64,000 nucleotides of DNA from Granulosicoccus sp045106195 (GTDB lineage Bacteria > Pseudomonadota > Gammaproteobacteria > Granulosicoccales > Granulosicoccaceae). Every line of letters begins with the position of its first letter. The first letter of the stretch is position 1. The notes beneath the pieces were generated by a model. The model made no database searches. It was not told the origin of the DNA and worked only from the letters and a program-made list of their open reading frames with translations. Positions 25,714-35,034 of this stretch are shown in pieces. Location of the stretch: contig JBGCEH010000035.1 in the NCBI GenBank assembly GCA_045106195.1, positions 196,957 to 260,956 of the forward strand. Reading direction: 5' to 3'. The position numbers and the translations under genes are program-made.

Positions 25714-27857
25714 GCAGTGATCCTCTGTTCAGTGCTCATTGGCATCGGGTGCGACATGTGCGTCCCAGTCTTGCTCCTGATGTTATAACAACGCGGCATG
25801 TGTACCGGGGTCGTGCCTGCTGGGTATTGCAGCGACGGGCGACTAATGATTTCCACAGAGTGGATGTGGGTGCATTTCTACTGGTTGATCAGCTCGATGG
25901 GAAACGTACCGTCGAAGAGATCTGGGAACAGGCACTTGTTCAACATGATGAGTTAGCACCCACGCAGGACGAATGGATTGCCCTTCTGGCAGCACTGCAA
26001 TCTGCCGAACTTCTGATGGTTGATCAGAGAGTTTCGGCAGAGCGGCTCTTTGAGCGGCGTGAACAACGCCGAACACGTGAACGCAAGGATCGTCAGTTGA
26101 ACCCGCTGCACTTGCGCTTTGCCCTGTATGACCCTGACGCTTTGTTGACATGTCTGAAGCCAGTGGCCAGAATTCTATTTTCCAAAGTCGCTCTGCTTCT
26201 CTGGGTGTTACTGATTGTGGCAGGTGTTGTTTCCCTCGCACTGAGTGGCGATACATTGCTCTCCTTATTGTCGTCCCCTGCGTTTCCATCACCGCACATG
26301 GCATTGATCATGATGTGCACCTATCCAGTGTTAAAGTTTCTGCATGAGCTAGGGCATGCACTGGCTGTCAAGCTCGGTGATGGTGAAGTTCATGAGATCG
26401 GGCTGGTGTTAATGGTGCTCGTGCCTTTACCTTATGTTGACGCGAGTGCCAGTGCGGCTTTTCCAGACAAGCGCGACAGAATGTTGGTGGCATCTGCAGG
26501 TATCCTCGTTGAGCTGGCATTTGCCGCTATCGGAGCGATTCTCTGGGCGACCGCTTCAGGCCTTCTCGCTGACATCGGGTTGGCGCTGCTACTCATTGGT
26601 GGGTTCTCGACGTTGCTGATCAATGGGAACCCGCTATTGCGTTTTGATGCCTACTACCTGCTGGCTGATGCGATCGAAATTCCCAACTTGTCAAAACGTT
26701 CAAGAACGACCTTGTTCAAGTGGCTTCGCGACGGTTTAAGTGGTGAGCCTGACCGTAGTGCTGTTCGTGAAGATGCCGCTGAAAGGCGTTGGCTGTATGG
26801 TTATGGCCTGGCTTCCGCGTGCTATCGAACGGCACTGATGCTCTGGATAGCGTGGTGGCTAAGTGGCAAATTTCTGCTCTTTGGTGTCCTACTGGCGATC
26901 TACGCACTTGTGACAGCGATTGTGCTTCCGCTGTATCGGGGATTGAAAGTGGTATCACGCGATCCAAAACTACAGGCGGCTCGGCCTTTGTTGATCCTGA
27001 GCGTAGTGCCGGTTATTCTGGTATCGCTCGTTGCATGGTTACCACTGCCAAATGCGAATCTGACTCGCGGTGTCGTATGGCTTCCGGATGAGGCCATCAT
27101 TCGAGCCGAGAGTGGTTGCGAGATTGCATCAGCATCCATTCATCCCGGTCAGACCGTGCAGGCAGGGCAGGCCCTCTTTGACTGTTACGATCCGGAGCTG
27201 GCATTACGAGAGCTAGAGCTTGTTGCAAGAATCGATGAGCTGAATGCTCGTCTGGCCGGGCTCGCAGTCAACAATCCCGCCGAACATTCGCGGCTCGAAT
27301 CGGAACGCTTTGCCAATACTTCTGCTCTGGAAGATGTGCGCAAGCGTATGGATGAGCGCTATCGAACAGCTGCTCTGGATGGTCGATTCGATACACTGGG
27401 TACACTCTCGTTGAAAGGGCGTGTATTCGCGCGTGGTGAGATCGTTGGCTACGTGGTCCCGCCGGATCAACGCACCGTGCGAGTTGCGCTGAAGGAAAAA
27501 GTGGCAGGTATGCTCGACGGGGATCTTCGCCGAGTTGAACTACGTGTCGGATTCGGTAAAAATGGCTCACAAATTCATCACTCGGAAATACTGGTACGCA
27601 CACCCCGGGCAAGTCGTGAAGTTCCGAGTGCAGCGCTGAGCACAATTGGTGGAGGTGAGCACCGTGCCGACCCAATGGGCAATGGCAAACAGGTTCTGGA
27701 GCCGGTTTTCGATGTCGAGCTTGCCTGGCCAGAGGGTGCACTGGTCGCCCCAGTGGGTTCTCATGTCGACGTCAGATTCGTGCATGCTCCAACGCCGCTT
27801 GGTGGTCGTATGGTGGACGCGTTTCGTCGCGTCTTCAACGAACGGAGCAGCACTTAG
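25710..27857 (+). CDS. PqqD-like / M50 site-2 protease / HlyD-like fusion membrane protein
   Basis: About 715 residues; ATG 25710 is favoured over GTG 25692 because of its ATGA overlap with the upstream gene. Residues ~1-105 resemble a PqqD/RRE winged-helix domain (GRACWVLQRRATNDFHRVD, then DGKRTVEEIWEQA). About ten membrane helices follow, with the zinc protease motif HELGH (~211-215) and the second M50 ligand region NGNPLLRFDAYY (~306-317). After ~residue 455 comes an HlyD-like barrel-sandwich domain (AIIRAESGCEIASASIHPG). It probably binds a peptide or protein at the membrane, cleaves it and couples to periplasmic adaptors. Function unproven. Confidence 0.75.
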   Translation: MSSDPLFSAHWHRVRHVRPSLAPDVITTRHVYRGRACWVLQRRATNDFHRVDVGAFLLVDQLDGKRTVEEIWEQALVQHDELAPTQDEWIALLAALQSAELLMVDQRVSAERLFERREQRRTRERKDRQLNPLHLRFALYDPDALLTCLKPVARILFSKVALLLWVLLIVAGVVSLALSGDTLLSLLSSPAFPSPHMALIMMCTYPVLKFLHELGHALAVKLGDGEVHEIGLVLMVLVPLPYVDASASAAFPDKRDRMLVASAGILVELAFAAIGAILWATASGLLADIGLALLLIGGFSTLLINGNPLLRFDAYYLLADAIEIPNLSKRSRTTLFKWLRDGLSGEPDRSAVREDAAERRWLYGYGLASACYRTALMLWIAWWLSGKFLLFGVLLAIYALVTAIVLPLYRGLKVVSRDPKLQAARPLLILSVVPVILVSLVAWLPLPNANLTRGVVWLPDEAIIRAESGCEIASASIHPGQTVQAGQALFDCYDPELALRELELVARIDELNARLAGLAVNNPAEHSRLESERFANTSALEDVRKRMDERYRTAALDGRFDTLGTLSLKGRVFARGEIVGYVVPPDQRTVRVALKEKVAGMLDGDLRRVELRVGFGKNGSQIHHSEILVRTPRASREVPSAALSTIGGGEHRADPMGNGKQVLEPVFDVELAWPEGALVAPVGSHVDVRFVHAPTPLGGRMVDAFRRVFNERSST

Positions 27858-28018
27858 TTGTTTGTCTGAACGTTCGTTACTGATTTCCCGGCTTTGCAAT
27901 TCCTGTTCGGAACACGACTTGTATTGGTGGCCTAAACTCTGGTGGGCAATGGAACGGGTGCGGGGTAACGGAACTACTAACCGATTCATTCGCGCGGTTA
28001 TGGATTGTATTCTTTACC

Positions 28019-28696
28019 CTAACAATTATCACGACGACGGGCAACAATAGCGGCTTCAACTCTATTCCTGACTTGCAATTTCTGAAAAACGTTGGTGACG
28101 TAATTTTTGACTGTCTTCTCGGCAATGTTGAGTATTTCACCGATTTCACGATTGCTCATGCCTTGCGCTATATGTTTCAGGATTTCTTCTTCTCTACCGG
28201 TCAGATTGGAGACAACAGGGCTTTGAGGTTCAACAGTGGATGGCTCAGATGCCAACGATCTTGACTCGGAAAGGATTCTGGCAGCCAGGCTTGGAGATAC
28301 GTACATCTCGCCACGATGAAGGCTCTTGACTATATTGATCAACCCTGTTGAACTGACACCTTTCAGAACATAGCCTGCGGCACCTGCCTTCAGCGCCAGC
28401 ATGACGTCATCATCGTTTTCTGAAACCGTTAGCATGGCAATGCGGATCACAGGACACGCCTGACAAACTTGATTTGCTGCATTGAGGCCTCCCCCTGGCA
28501 TACTGATGTCTAGCAGCAAGACATCAGGAAGCAACTCTTGTGACAACTGTAAAGCGTCATCGGCACTTGCGCCTTCGCCAACAACCAGTATGCCAGGGTC
28601 GGCGACCAATGTTTGTCTGACGCCTTCGCGGAACATGGGGTGGTCGTCGACTATTACAACTCGAATCAAATCAGGGTGCATCATGGCGTCGGACAT
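28019..28696 (-). CDS. NarL/LuxR-family response regulator
   Basis: 225 residues. Receiver domain with DDHP (17-20), phospho-acceptor D63 in LLLDISMPGG, the Thr/Ser position in MLTVSEND and Lys in LKAGAAGYVLKG; then a LuxR helix-turn-helix (LTGREEEILKHIAQGMSNRE near 160-180, TVKNYVTNVFQKLQVRNR). It is divergent from the histidine kinase at 28996 and most likely its partner. Possible targets are the 19-bp repeats before the GH114 gene or the promoters around it. Confidence 0.9.
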   Translation of the reverse strand: MSDAMMHPDLIRVVIVDDHPMFREGVRQTLVADPGILVVGEGASADDALQLSQELLPDVLLLDISMPGGGLNAANQVCQACPVIRIAMLTVSENDDDVMLALKAGAAGYVLKGVSSTGLINIVKSLHRGEMYVSPSLAARILSESRSLASEPSTVEPQSPVVSNLTGREEEILKHIAQGMSNREIGEILNIAEKTVKNYVTNVFQKLQVRNRVEAAIVARRRDNC

Positions 28697-28995
28697 CGTG
28701 GTGCTGTTCTCTATTGGCGCTCAGGTCAGGTCTATTGTACAGCCAGACATTGGTTGAGAATCCCGTGTCATAGCAATTGATAGTGCGGTCTCAAAATTTC
28801 ACGCTCCAGTCATGCTTACGAGACTGTATTCAATTACTATTGGGACTGTTCGGGACCTACGTCCTGGTCAACGCAAGACGTTTGACCCCATTTTCCGAAT
28901 CATCATTAGCGTACTATTCGGTTTTACATTGAATCGAGTCGCAGTCGCGACAGGGACATGGTGACACTTTTAACCTTGGAGATGGATCGACTACG
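28697..28995. other. Divergent promoter region of the two-component pair
   Basis: 299 bases between the response regulator and the histidine kinase. No gene and no strong palindrome seen; both promoters must be here. Confidence 0.4.
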
Positions 28996-30399
28996 ATGAA
29001 TACGCTTACTTCATTCTGGAATGGACTTAGCCTGGCGAGGCAATTTGCTCTTGCGTGTTTTATCATCCTGCTTATTGGTATGGCCAGTGTATCGGCGTGG
29101 GTGAGCCACAAGATAGAAAATGCAGTAGTCCACAGCTCAAGCGTGTCGGCAGCACTATACATGGAGAGTTTTATCACACCGTTGATTCAGGAACTGGATT
29201 ATTCCCATGAGCTTTCCGAACAGACCGAGCAAGAACTCGACAAGCTCATCGCAAATACACCTCTGGGCAAGAGCGTCCGCTCCTTCAAGATCTGGCTGCA
29301 GGACGGGTATGTAACATATAGCAGCAGGCCCAGTCTTGCTGGCAAAACGTTTGAAGTGACGTCCAATCTTGCCAGCGCGTGGGAAGGCAACTTGTTCGCT
29401 GAGTTCGATCAGCTGGAGCACGTCGAAGATGCTCTGGAGCAGGATTCGGGGCTTCCGTTGTTGGAAATCTACAGCCCGGTCCGCTCTGTAGAGTCCGGGG
29501 AAGTTCTGGCGGTATCCGAATTCTATTCTGTAGCCGAGGAACTCAATTCTGATCTGTTATACGCAAAGCTACAAAGTTGGTTGCTGTTTGCAAGTGCTGG
29601 CATCGGGATGTTCCTGACGTTATCGACTATCGTATTCCGAGGTAGTCAAACGATCGAATTGCAGCAACAAAAATTAGAGGAACGTGTTCAGGATCTATCC
29701 GAATTACGCAGGCGAGTGGAGAATGCATCGCGCAAAACAACAGAAATCAACGAACGGTATCTGCGGCGGATAGGGTCAGATCTGCACGATGGCCCCAGCC
29801 AGCTGATTGCATTGGCATTGCTGAAAATGGATAGCCTGAAACATCAGACCACCAGAATGGAGGGGGCATCACAAGATAATGATATCGATATCACACGTGA
29901 TGCGCTGAACGAGGCGCTCAATGAAATCAGAAATGTCTCTGCAGGTCTTGCCATGCCTGAAATAGAGGGTCTCAGTGTTGATCAGACAGTCGGTAAAGTC
30001 GTCAAGGCACACGAACTGAGAACAGGAAGTTCAGTCTCCCTGATTGCTAGTAGATGCAAGGAGCAAATTCCTCATTCGATATTGATCTGTCTGTATCGTT
30101 TTGTTCAGGAAGCTTTGAATAATGCTTTCTACCATGGTCAGGCAGACGTGGTTAGCGTGCTCCCGACGTTTGCAGATAATACGCTGCAGGTGAGCGTCAT
30201 TGACGATGGCAGGGGATTTGATATCGCCGATATCAATAGCCAAAGCACGGGTTTCGGATTGCCGGGGCTGCGCGAACGAATTGAGAGTGTAGGTGGTTTT
30301 TTTGACATCGACAGCCGGCTGGGGCGCGGCACGGAAGTTAAGGCAAGATTCGTATTCACGCCGCCAGAGCATCACATTATCAGCGCGGAGGCGTCTTAG
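28996..30399 (+). CDS. Sensor histidine kinase, NarX-like (HisKA_3)
   Basis: 467 residues. Two membrane helices (~13-35 and ~195-213) frame a ~160-residue periplasmic sensor region. A coiled coil (~220-250, QQQKLEERVQDLSELRRRV) leads to the HisKA_3 phospho-acceptor box RRIGSDLHDGPSQ with the His near 263, then HATPase: N-box NNAFYHG, G1 DDGRGFD and G2 GFGLPGLRERIESVGG. It senses an unknown periplasmic signal and should phosphorylate the divergent NarL-type regulator. Confidence 0.9.
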   Translation: MNTLTSFWNGLSLARQFALACFIILLIGMASVSAWVSHKIENAVVHSSSVSAALYMESFITPLIQELDYSHELSEQTEQELDKLIANTPLGKSVRSFKIWLQDGYVTYSSRPSLAGKTFEVTSNLASAWEGNLFAEFDQLEHVEDALEQDSGLPLLEIYSPVRSVESGEVLAVSEFYSVAEELNSDLLYAKLQSWLLFASAGIGMFLTLSTIVFRGSQTIELQQQKLEERVQDLSELRRRVENASRKTTEINERYLRRIGSDLHDGPSQLIALALLKMDSLKHQTTRMEGASQDNDIDITRDALNEALNEIRNVSAGLAMPEIEGLSVDQTVGKVVKAHELRTGSSVSLIASRCKEQIPHSILICLYRFVQEALNNAFYHGQADVVSVLPTFADNTLQVSVIDDGRGFDIADINSQSTGFGLPGLRERIESVGGFFDIDSRLGRGTEVKARFVFTPPEHHIISAEAS

Positions 30400-30951
30400 A
30401 GGCGCATTGAGGAGGACAATAGTCCTATCGAAATCGGGACGTTTCGGTTATTTTTTCATGCCGATAGGCCCTATGCCCAGTTTCAAGCGTTTTGATAGGA
30501 CGGTAACTCATGTCCGGGTGAGGCGGAAATTATCCCGGTGGATTCGAAAGTCAATTGAGTCATGAATAGATAAGTCTTGCCGATTTTCAGGCCGGCTATC
30601 GAGACCTTCATGGTGCAAGCGGTAGAACACTCGGAATTGCCGAGTATGAAACATAGCAGACTCACCCGAACGGAGAATGATATGTCCACAATACTGCGAC
30701 ATTCAATCTTGCAATTACTCCAGAGTTCAAACGTTAAAAAAACAATAAAGACGACGTGTTTCTCTGTTTCAGAATTGCTTCTCACTATTAGACATGTTTC
30801 TCACTAATAGAAGTTGTTCTCGCTAATAATGGCGCGCTAGTCCGACACATTACCGTAGGCATGTCGCAGATGCTGATGTGCTGATATCAGGTCCACAAGG
30901 GAACTCCGACGCACTTCACAAGAAAGTGACCGTCGCCATTATCGAGAGCAT
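30400..30951. other. Intergenic region with direct repeats upstream of the GH114-like gene
   Basis: 552 bases. The main structure is a set of three 12-base repeats at exact 19-base spacing (30779-30828). Short open frames around 30480-30800 are not coding-like. The GH114 promoter should lie between the repeats and 30951. Confidence 0.45.
30779..30828. promoter_or_regulatory. Three 12-bp direct repeats at 19-bp period
   Basis: TTCTCACTATTA (30779), TTCTCACTAATA (30798) and TTCTCGCTAATA (30817) start exactly 19 bases apart, about 125-170 bases before the GH114 start codon. Two substitutions in 36 bases and the exact period argue for a cooperative regulator-binding array. The NarL-type regulator 2 kb away is one candidate binder; this is inference. 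Confidence 0.55.
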
Positions 30952-32304
30952 ATGAATACTAGATTACTGTGCGTCGCTGCACTTGCGTTGCTGACTGTCC
31001 ATGCAGCTCACGCCGCTCTAGCATCGGAAGGCATTTCCGTCAGCATACGTGAAGGTTGTATTGATGCCCCTCCTCTGAACAACGGATGGGGGTGGGATGG
31101 TACAAACTCTTGTAGAGTTTCAGCTTCTAACCGAACAGGTTTGAAATTGATTGCGGCCAACGGAAACTGCATTGACACTATTCCCTTGAATGACGGATAT
31201 GGCTGGACAGGTACAGTCAGATGTGATTTACCACCTTTAGCGTCGATCGCTCCATCGACCCAAAACGGCATTACCGTCAACGTTCGCGGTACTTGTGTTG
31301 ACGCGCCGCCATTGAACGACGGCTGGGGCTGGAACGGAAGCGAGAATTGCATGGTCACTGCATCAACCAGAACGGGAACGTTGCGAATTGCTGCGAACGG
31401 CAATTGTATTGATACCGTCCCTCTCAACGACGGGTATGGATGGACTGGCTCTACCAGTTGTGATCTGCCCCAAGCAACGGTAACGCAAGCACCAACCCCC
31501 CAACTAATACCGACAACGCCTGAGCGGACAGCCATAACAGACTCATTGGCGCCCGAGCCGTCAGCTGATAGCGGTGATTGGTGGCAACCTCGTGCTAGTG
31601 AAAACCTGACATGGCAAATCCAACTTCAAGGTGATATTCGGCTGATCGACGGTGTTGATGTCTATGCTGTTGATTACACAGCATCACAAGCGTCAGTCAA
31701 TGCTGCTAAAGCAACGGGTGCAAAGCTAATGTGTTACTTGTCAGCTGGCAGTGCCGAAGACTGGAGGCCGGATTTCAACCAGTTCCCGCCCGCGGTCGTG
31801 GGTAATGCCTATGACGGCTGGCCGGGAGAGTGGTGGCTTGATACTCGTAATATCGATGTTCTTGCCCCCATAATGCGAGCAAGAATACAAGCCTGTAAAG
31901 ACAAGGGATTTGATGTTATCGATCCTGACAATGTCAATGGATTTGAAAACGACACAGGTTTCCCTATAAGTCGAGCTGATTCCATTGGCTATATCAAGTG
32001 GCTGGCTGCAGAATCTCATCGTAACGGAATGGCGTTTTCTCTTAAAAACTCTGAGTCATTGGTTATCGACCTACTGGATGATATCGATATGATGCAATCG
32101 GAGTCGTGTTTTCGTTGGGGCAATTGCGGCAATGCTTCCCGATTAAGTGCCGTTGACAAGCCCGTATTTGCTGTGGAATACGAGGAACTGATCAACGCTA
32201 ATGATTTTCGAAATGCTTGTAATATCGCTGCTCGATACAATCTGTCGATGATTTATCGGGATCTGTACCTGACGCCTCAAGGCACTTACGAGACATGCTA
32301 CTAG
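30952..32304 (+). CDS. Secreted GH114-like protein (TM1410 fold) with four N-terminal Cys/Trp repeats
   Basis: 450 residues. Signal peptide MNTRLLCVAALALLTVHAAH. Residues ~28-170 hold four short modules of the form C-[IV]-D-x2-P-L-N-[ND]-G-[WY]-G-W-x-G-x3-C, arranged as A-B-A'-B', where A and A' (DGWGW/NGWGW) and B and B' (DGYGWTG) are more alike. A Pro/Thr linker follows, then a ~240-residue GH114/endo-alpha-1,4-polygalactosaminidase-like barrel with GVDVYAVDYTAS near 227, KLMCYLSAGSAEDWRPDF and DVIDPDNVNGF holding the acidic residues. Likely acts on galactosaminogalactan-type or other envelope polysaccharide; the repeats may bind the wall or glycan. Confidence 0.78.
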   Translation: MNTRLLCVAALALLTVHAAHAALASEGISVSIREGCIDAPPLNNGWGWDGTNSCRVSASNRTGLKLIAANGNCIDTIPLNDGYGWTGTVRCDLPPLASIAPSTQNGITVNVRGTCVDAPPLNDGWGWNGSENCMVTASTRTGTLRIAANGNCIDTVPLNDGYGWTGSTSCDLPQATVTQAPTPQLIPTTPERTAITDSLAPEPSADSGDWWQPRASENLTWQIQLQGDIRLIDGVDVYAVDYTASQASVNAAKATGAKLMCYLSAGSAEDWRPDFNQFPPAVVGNAYDGWPGEWWLDTRNIDVLAPIMRARIQACKDKGFDVIDPDNVNGFENDTGFPISRADSIGYIKWLAAESHRNGMAFSLKNSESLVIDLLDDIDMMQSESCFRWGNCGNASRLSAVDKPVFAVEYEELINANDFRNACNIAARYNLSMIYRDLYLTPQGTYETCY

Positions 32305-32502
32305 GAAGGTATGTACTTAAATTTTAATTGAGTCGATACGTAACCCCCAAAATGAGTCATCCATGGCATAGGCAGAAATACACGCTTATGCCATTATCAA
32401 TTACTGTAGAGGCGTCCGATACTTAATAGTTGACAGATCGTTGGGACCATCCATGAGCACGTTCCCCAATTCATCGATGGCCCCGATCATCAGATTGAAT
32501 CA

Positions 32503-32607
32503 TTACAGTGCCAATCGAATAAGGTAGGCGGTAACCAGAACAGCACCCACGCCCGCAAGCCAGAGCCCGATAAACCACAGTAGCCTTTTGACGGTTACGT
32601 TGAGCAC
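32503..32607 (-). CDS. DUF2474-family small subunit of cyanide-insensitive bd oxidase (CydX-like)
   Basis: 34 residues, GTG start at 32607: one membrane helix in RLLWFIGLWLAGVGAVLVTA preceded by a basic KR and followed by YLIRLAL. This matches the DUF2474 pattern (RLxWFxxLWxAGV...LIRL) found downstream of cioAB/cydAB. The GTG shares one base with the cydB stop (TAGTG), so it is coupled to cydB. Such short subunits stabilise the haem core of bd oxidases. Confidence 0.82.
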   Translation of the reverse strand: MLNVTVKRLLWFIGLWLAGVGAVLVTAYLIRLAL

Positions 32608-33611
32608 TAGTGATAGCCCTCATTGGGATCGATCTTGCCGCGAAAAACCCAGTAAGCGTAGGCGGTATAAATCAAGATGATTGGTATCAGTACGACTGTG
32701 CCTACAAGTGCAAATCGCAGGCTCTCATCAGGTGCAGCGACATCCCATAGTGTCAGCGTTGGAGGTACCATGTATGGAAAAAAACTTATGGCAATACCAA
32801 TGAAGCACAGTACGAATAGCACAAGTGAATAAACAAACGGGCTACTATCCTGTTGTGCCTTCAAACCCATGAAGAGTCCTCTTGCAACGAACAGTAACAG
32901 TACAGGCATAACCACGCTGACGATCGCGCTCGGCCAGGCAAACCAGCGCTCAAAGTAGACTGGATCCTGGAAGGGCGTAAGAATGCTGACAGCGCCAATT
33001 AAAATCAAAGTGCCTATTCCGGAATTCCAGGCATATCGCTGCATCTGGATCTGGAGCACTCCATCGGTTTTCATGTTTAACCAGGTAGAGCCCAGCAATG
33101 CATACCCGATGACGACCGCCACGCCCACCAGCAGGCTGAACGGTGTCAGCCAGTCCCACCAGCCTCCGCTATAGGCCCGGTTACTGACCTCAATGCCCTG
33201 AACCAGGGCCCCTAAAGTAATACCCTGCATCATTGCGGCGATCATCGAACCTCCCGCAAATGCAACGTCCCAGACCCTTTGCCATCGAACAGTACGCCAG
33301 CGATATTCGAAGGCAACACCCCGGAACACGAGCGCCAGAAGCATTATCGTAATAGGCATGTAAAGGGCCGGCAAAATAACTGCGTAGGCCAGGGGAAACA
33401 CAGCAAACAAACCGCCACCACCCAACACTAGCCATGTCTCGTTTCCATCCCAGACAGGAGCAACGGAGTTCATCATGACATCCCGTTCCGTGCTGTGTGA
33501 GGCAAAGGGAAAGAGGATGCCAATCCCCAGATCGAATCCGTCAAGGATGACGTACGTCAGTACCGCGAAACTGATAATGCCAGACCAGATCAGGGCTAAA
33601 TCCCATTCCAT
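32607..33611 (-). CDS. cydB: Cytochrome bd-type ubiquinol oxidase subunit II
   Basis: 334 residues, typical of CioB/CydB. Eight to nine membrane helices. Family motifs: VILDGFDLGIGILFPF near residue 21, WDGNETWLVLGGGGLFAVFP near 54, and RGVAFEYRW near 97. It completes the quinol oxidase that reduces oxygen to water without pumping protons. It lies 10 bases after cydA and is followed by the overlapping DUF2474 gene. Confidence 0.94.
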   Translation of the reverse strand: MEWDLALIWSGIISFAVLTYVILDGFDLGIGILFPFASHSTERDVMMNSVAPVWDGNETWLVLGGGGLFAVFPLAYAVILPALYMPITIMLLALVFRGVAFEYRWRTVRWQRVWDVAFAGGSMIAAMMQGITLGALVQGIEVSNRAYSGGWWDWLTPFSLLVGVAVVIGYALLGSTWLNMKTDGVLQIQMQRYAWNSGIGTLILIGAVSILTPFQDPVYFERWFAWPSAIVSVVMPVLLLFVARGLFMGLKAQQDSSPFVYSLVLFVLCFIGIAISFFPYMVPPTLTLWDVAAPDESLRFALVGTVVLIPIILIYTAYAYWVFRGKIDPNEGYH

Positions 33612-33621
33612 CAGTTTACTC

Positions 33622-35034
33622 CTATCGGCTCTGGCTTAAGGTATTTGGTGGCTGCTGCACCGGGGTAATTCCAGCTGAGCGTATTGGCCCGTCGTTCAAT
33701 CCCAGCTTCTTCGTTCCTGGTAGTTTATGCATCATCCTCAGTAGATAAAAGGTGCCTGCGCCAAAGACGAAGAAGTAGACGATGATGAATGCAATTAACG
33801 ATGCGGCGACTGCTGGAGCTGCTATCGGTGCCAGCGAGTCGCTGGTACGCAACAACCCATAGACGGTAAAGGGCTGTCTACCCACCTCAGTGGTAATCCA
33901 TCCCGCCAGTACGGCAATAAAACCCATGGGCCCCATGAGAACACTGGTTCGCAGTAGCCAGCGATCTTCGTACAGCGTTCGCTTCCAGCGCCTCCACAGG
34001 CCCCAGCAACCCACGACCAGCATGCAAAGACCTATGGCTATCATGATACGAAAGCTCCAGAACACGATGGCGATCGGTGGTTCAAGATTGTCCGGGACGG
34101 TATCCAGTCCGTCCAGCGGTGCGTTTAGATCGTGCTTAAGAATCAGGCTGGATAGCTTGGGAATCTGTATTGCATAGTCAATACGCTTTTCCTTACTGTT
34201 GGGTATACCGAAGAGAATCAAGGGTGCTCCTTCCGGGTAGCTGTCGTAGTGGCCCTCCATTGCCATGATTTTTACGGGTTGGTGTTCCAGAGTGTTAAGC
34301 CCATGAAAGTCCCCAGCGAGAATCTGTATCGGCGTTACTACAATAGCCATCCACATGGCCATGGAGAACATGCGGCGAGACGGCTTGTGCGTGTTGTCTT
34401 TCAATAAGTGCCATCCAGCCACACCTGCAACGACGAAAGCGGTTGTCAGGTACGCAGCCAGCACCATGTGTACCAGACGATAGGGAAACGAGGGGTTGAA
34501 GACAATTTGCCACCAATCGGTCGGTACAAACTGGCCTACCTCGTTAATGGCATAACCGACGGGTGTCTGCATCCACGAATTGACAGAGAGAATCCATGTT
34601 GCTGACATCAGGGTTCCAAAGGCAACCATGGCAGTAGCCAGCATATGAAGCATTGGTCCGACACGCTCGCGTCCGAAGAGCATAATACCCAGAAATCCAG
34701 CTTCCAGAAAAAAGGCAGAAAGCACTTCATAGGCCATTAGCGGACCGAGAATGGGGCCGGTCTTGTCAGAGAACACACTCCAGTTGGTTCCGAACTGATA
34801 CGACATGACGATGCCAGAGACCACGCCCATAGCAAAGGCTACGGCAAAGATTTTTTTCCAGTAGTCAAATAGCGTGAGGTAGGTTTGATCGCCGGTTTTC
34901 AGCCACAAGGCGTTTAGCACCGCAAGGTAGCTGGACAGGCCGATGGAAAACGCAGGGAAGATGATGTGAAACGAGACGGTGAAAGCGAACTGGGCTCTTG
35001 CCAGTATCTCGGCGGACAACAAATCCATGGCCAT
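33622..35034 (-). CDS. cydA: Cytochrome bd-type ubiquinol oxidase subunit I (short Q-loop, CIO type)
   Basis: About 470 residues. ATG 35034 is chosen because a GGAAGAG ribosome-binding site sits at the right distance; the ATG four codons upstream overlaps that site. Signs: ARAQFAFTVSFHIIFPAFSIG at the N-terminus with the high-spin haem His, GFLGIMLFGRERVGP, and the quinol-side GWITTEVGRQPFTVYGLLRT segment. The Q loop is short, as in CioA of Pseudomonas. The operon cydA-cydB-DUF2474 is the usual CIO arrangement. CIO-type oxidases work at low oxygen and tolerate cyanide. Confidence 0.94.
   Translation of the reverse strand: MAMDLLSAEILARAQFAFTVSFHIIFPAFSIGLSSYLAVLNALWLKTGDQTYLTLFDYWKKIFAVAFAMGVVSGIVMSYQFGTNWSVFSDKTGPILGPLMAYEVLSAFFLEAGFLGIMLFGRERVGPMLHMLATAMVAFGTLMSATWILSVNSWMQTPVGYAINEVGQFVPTDWWQIVFNPSFPYRLVHMVLAAYLTTAFVVAGVAGWHLLKDNTHKPSRRMFSMAMWMAIVVTPIQILAGDFHGLNTLEHQPVKIMAMEGHYDSYPEGAPLILFGIPNSKEKRIDYAIQIPKLSSLILKHDLNAPLDGLDTVPDNLEPPIAIVFWSFRIMIAIGLCMLVVGCWGLWRRWKRTLYEDRWLLRTSVLMGPMGFIAVLAGWITTEVGRQPFTVYGLLRTSDSLAPIAAPAVAASLIAFIIVYFFVFGAGTFYLLRMMHKLPGTKKLGLNDGPIRSAGITPVQQPPNTLSQSR

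Noticed and set aside
30779..30828. Direct repeats considered as a CRISPR array
   Set aside because: Repeat units are 12 bases with 7-base gaps, far too short for repeats and spacers, and no cas genes are present.
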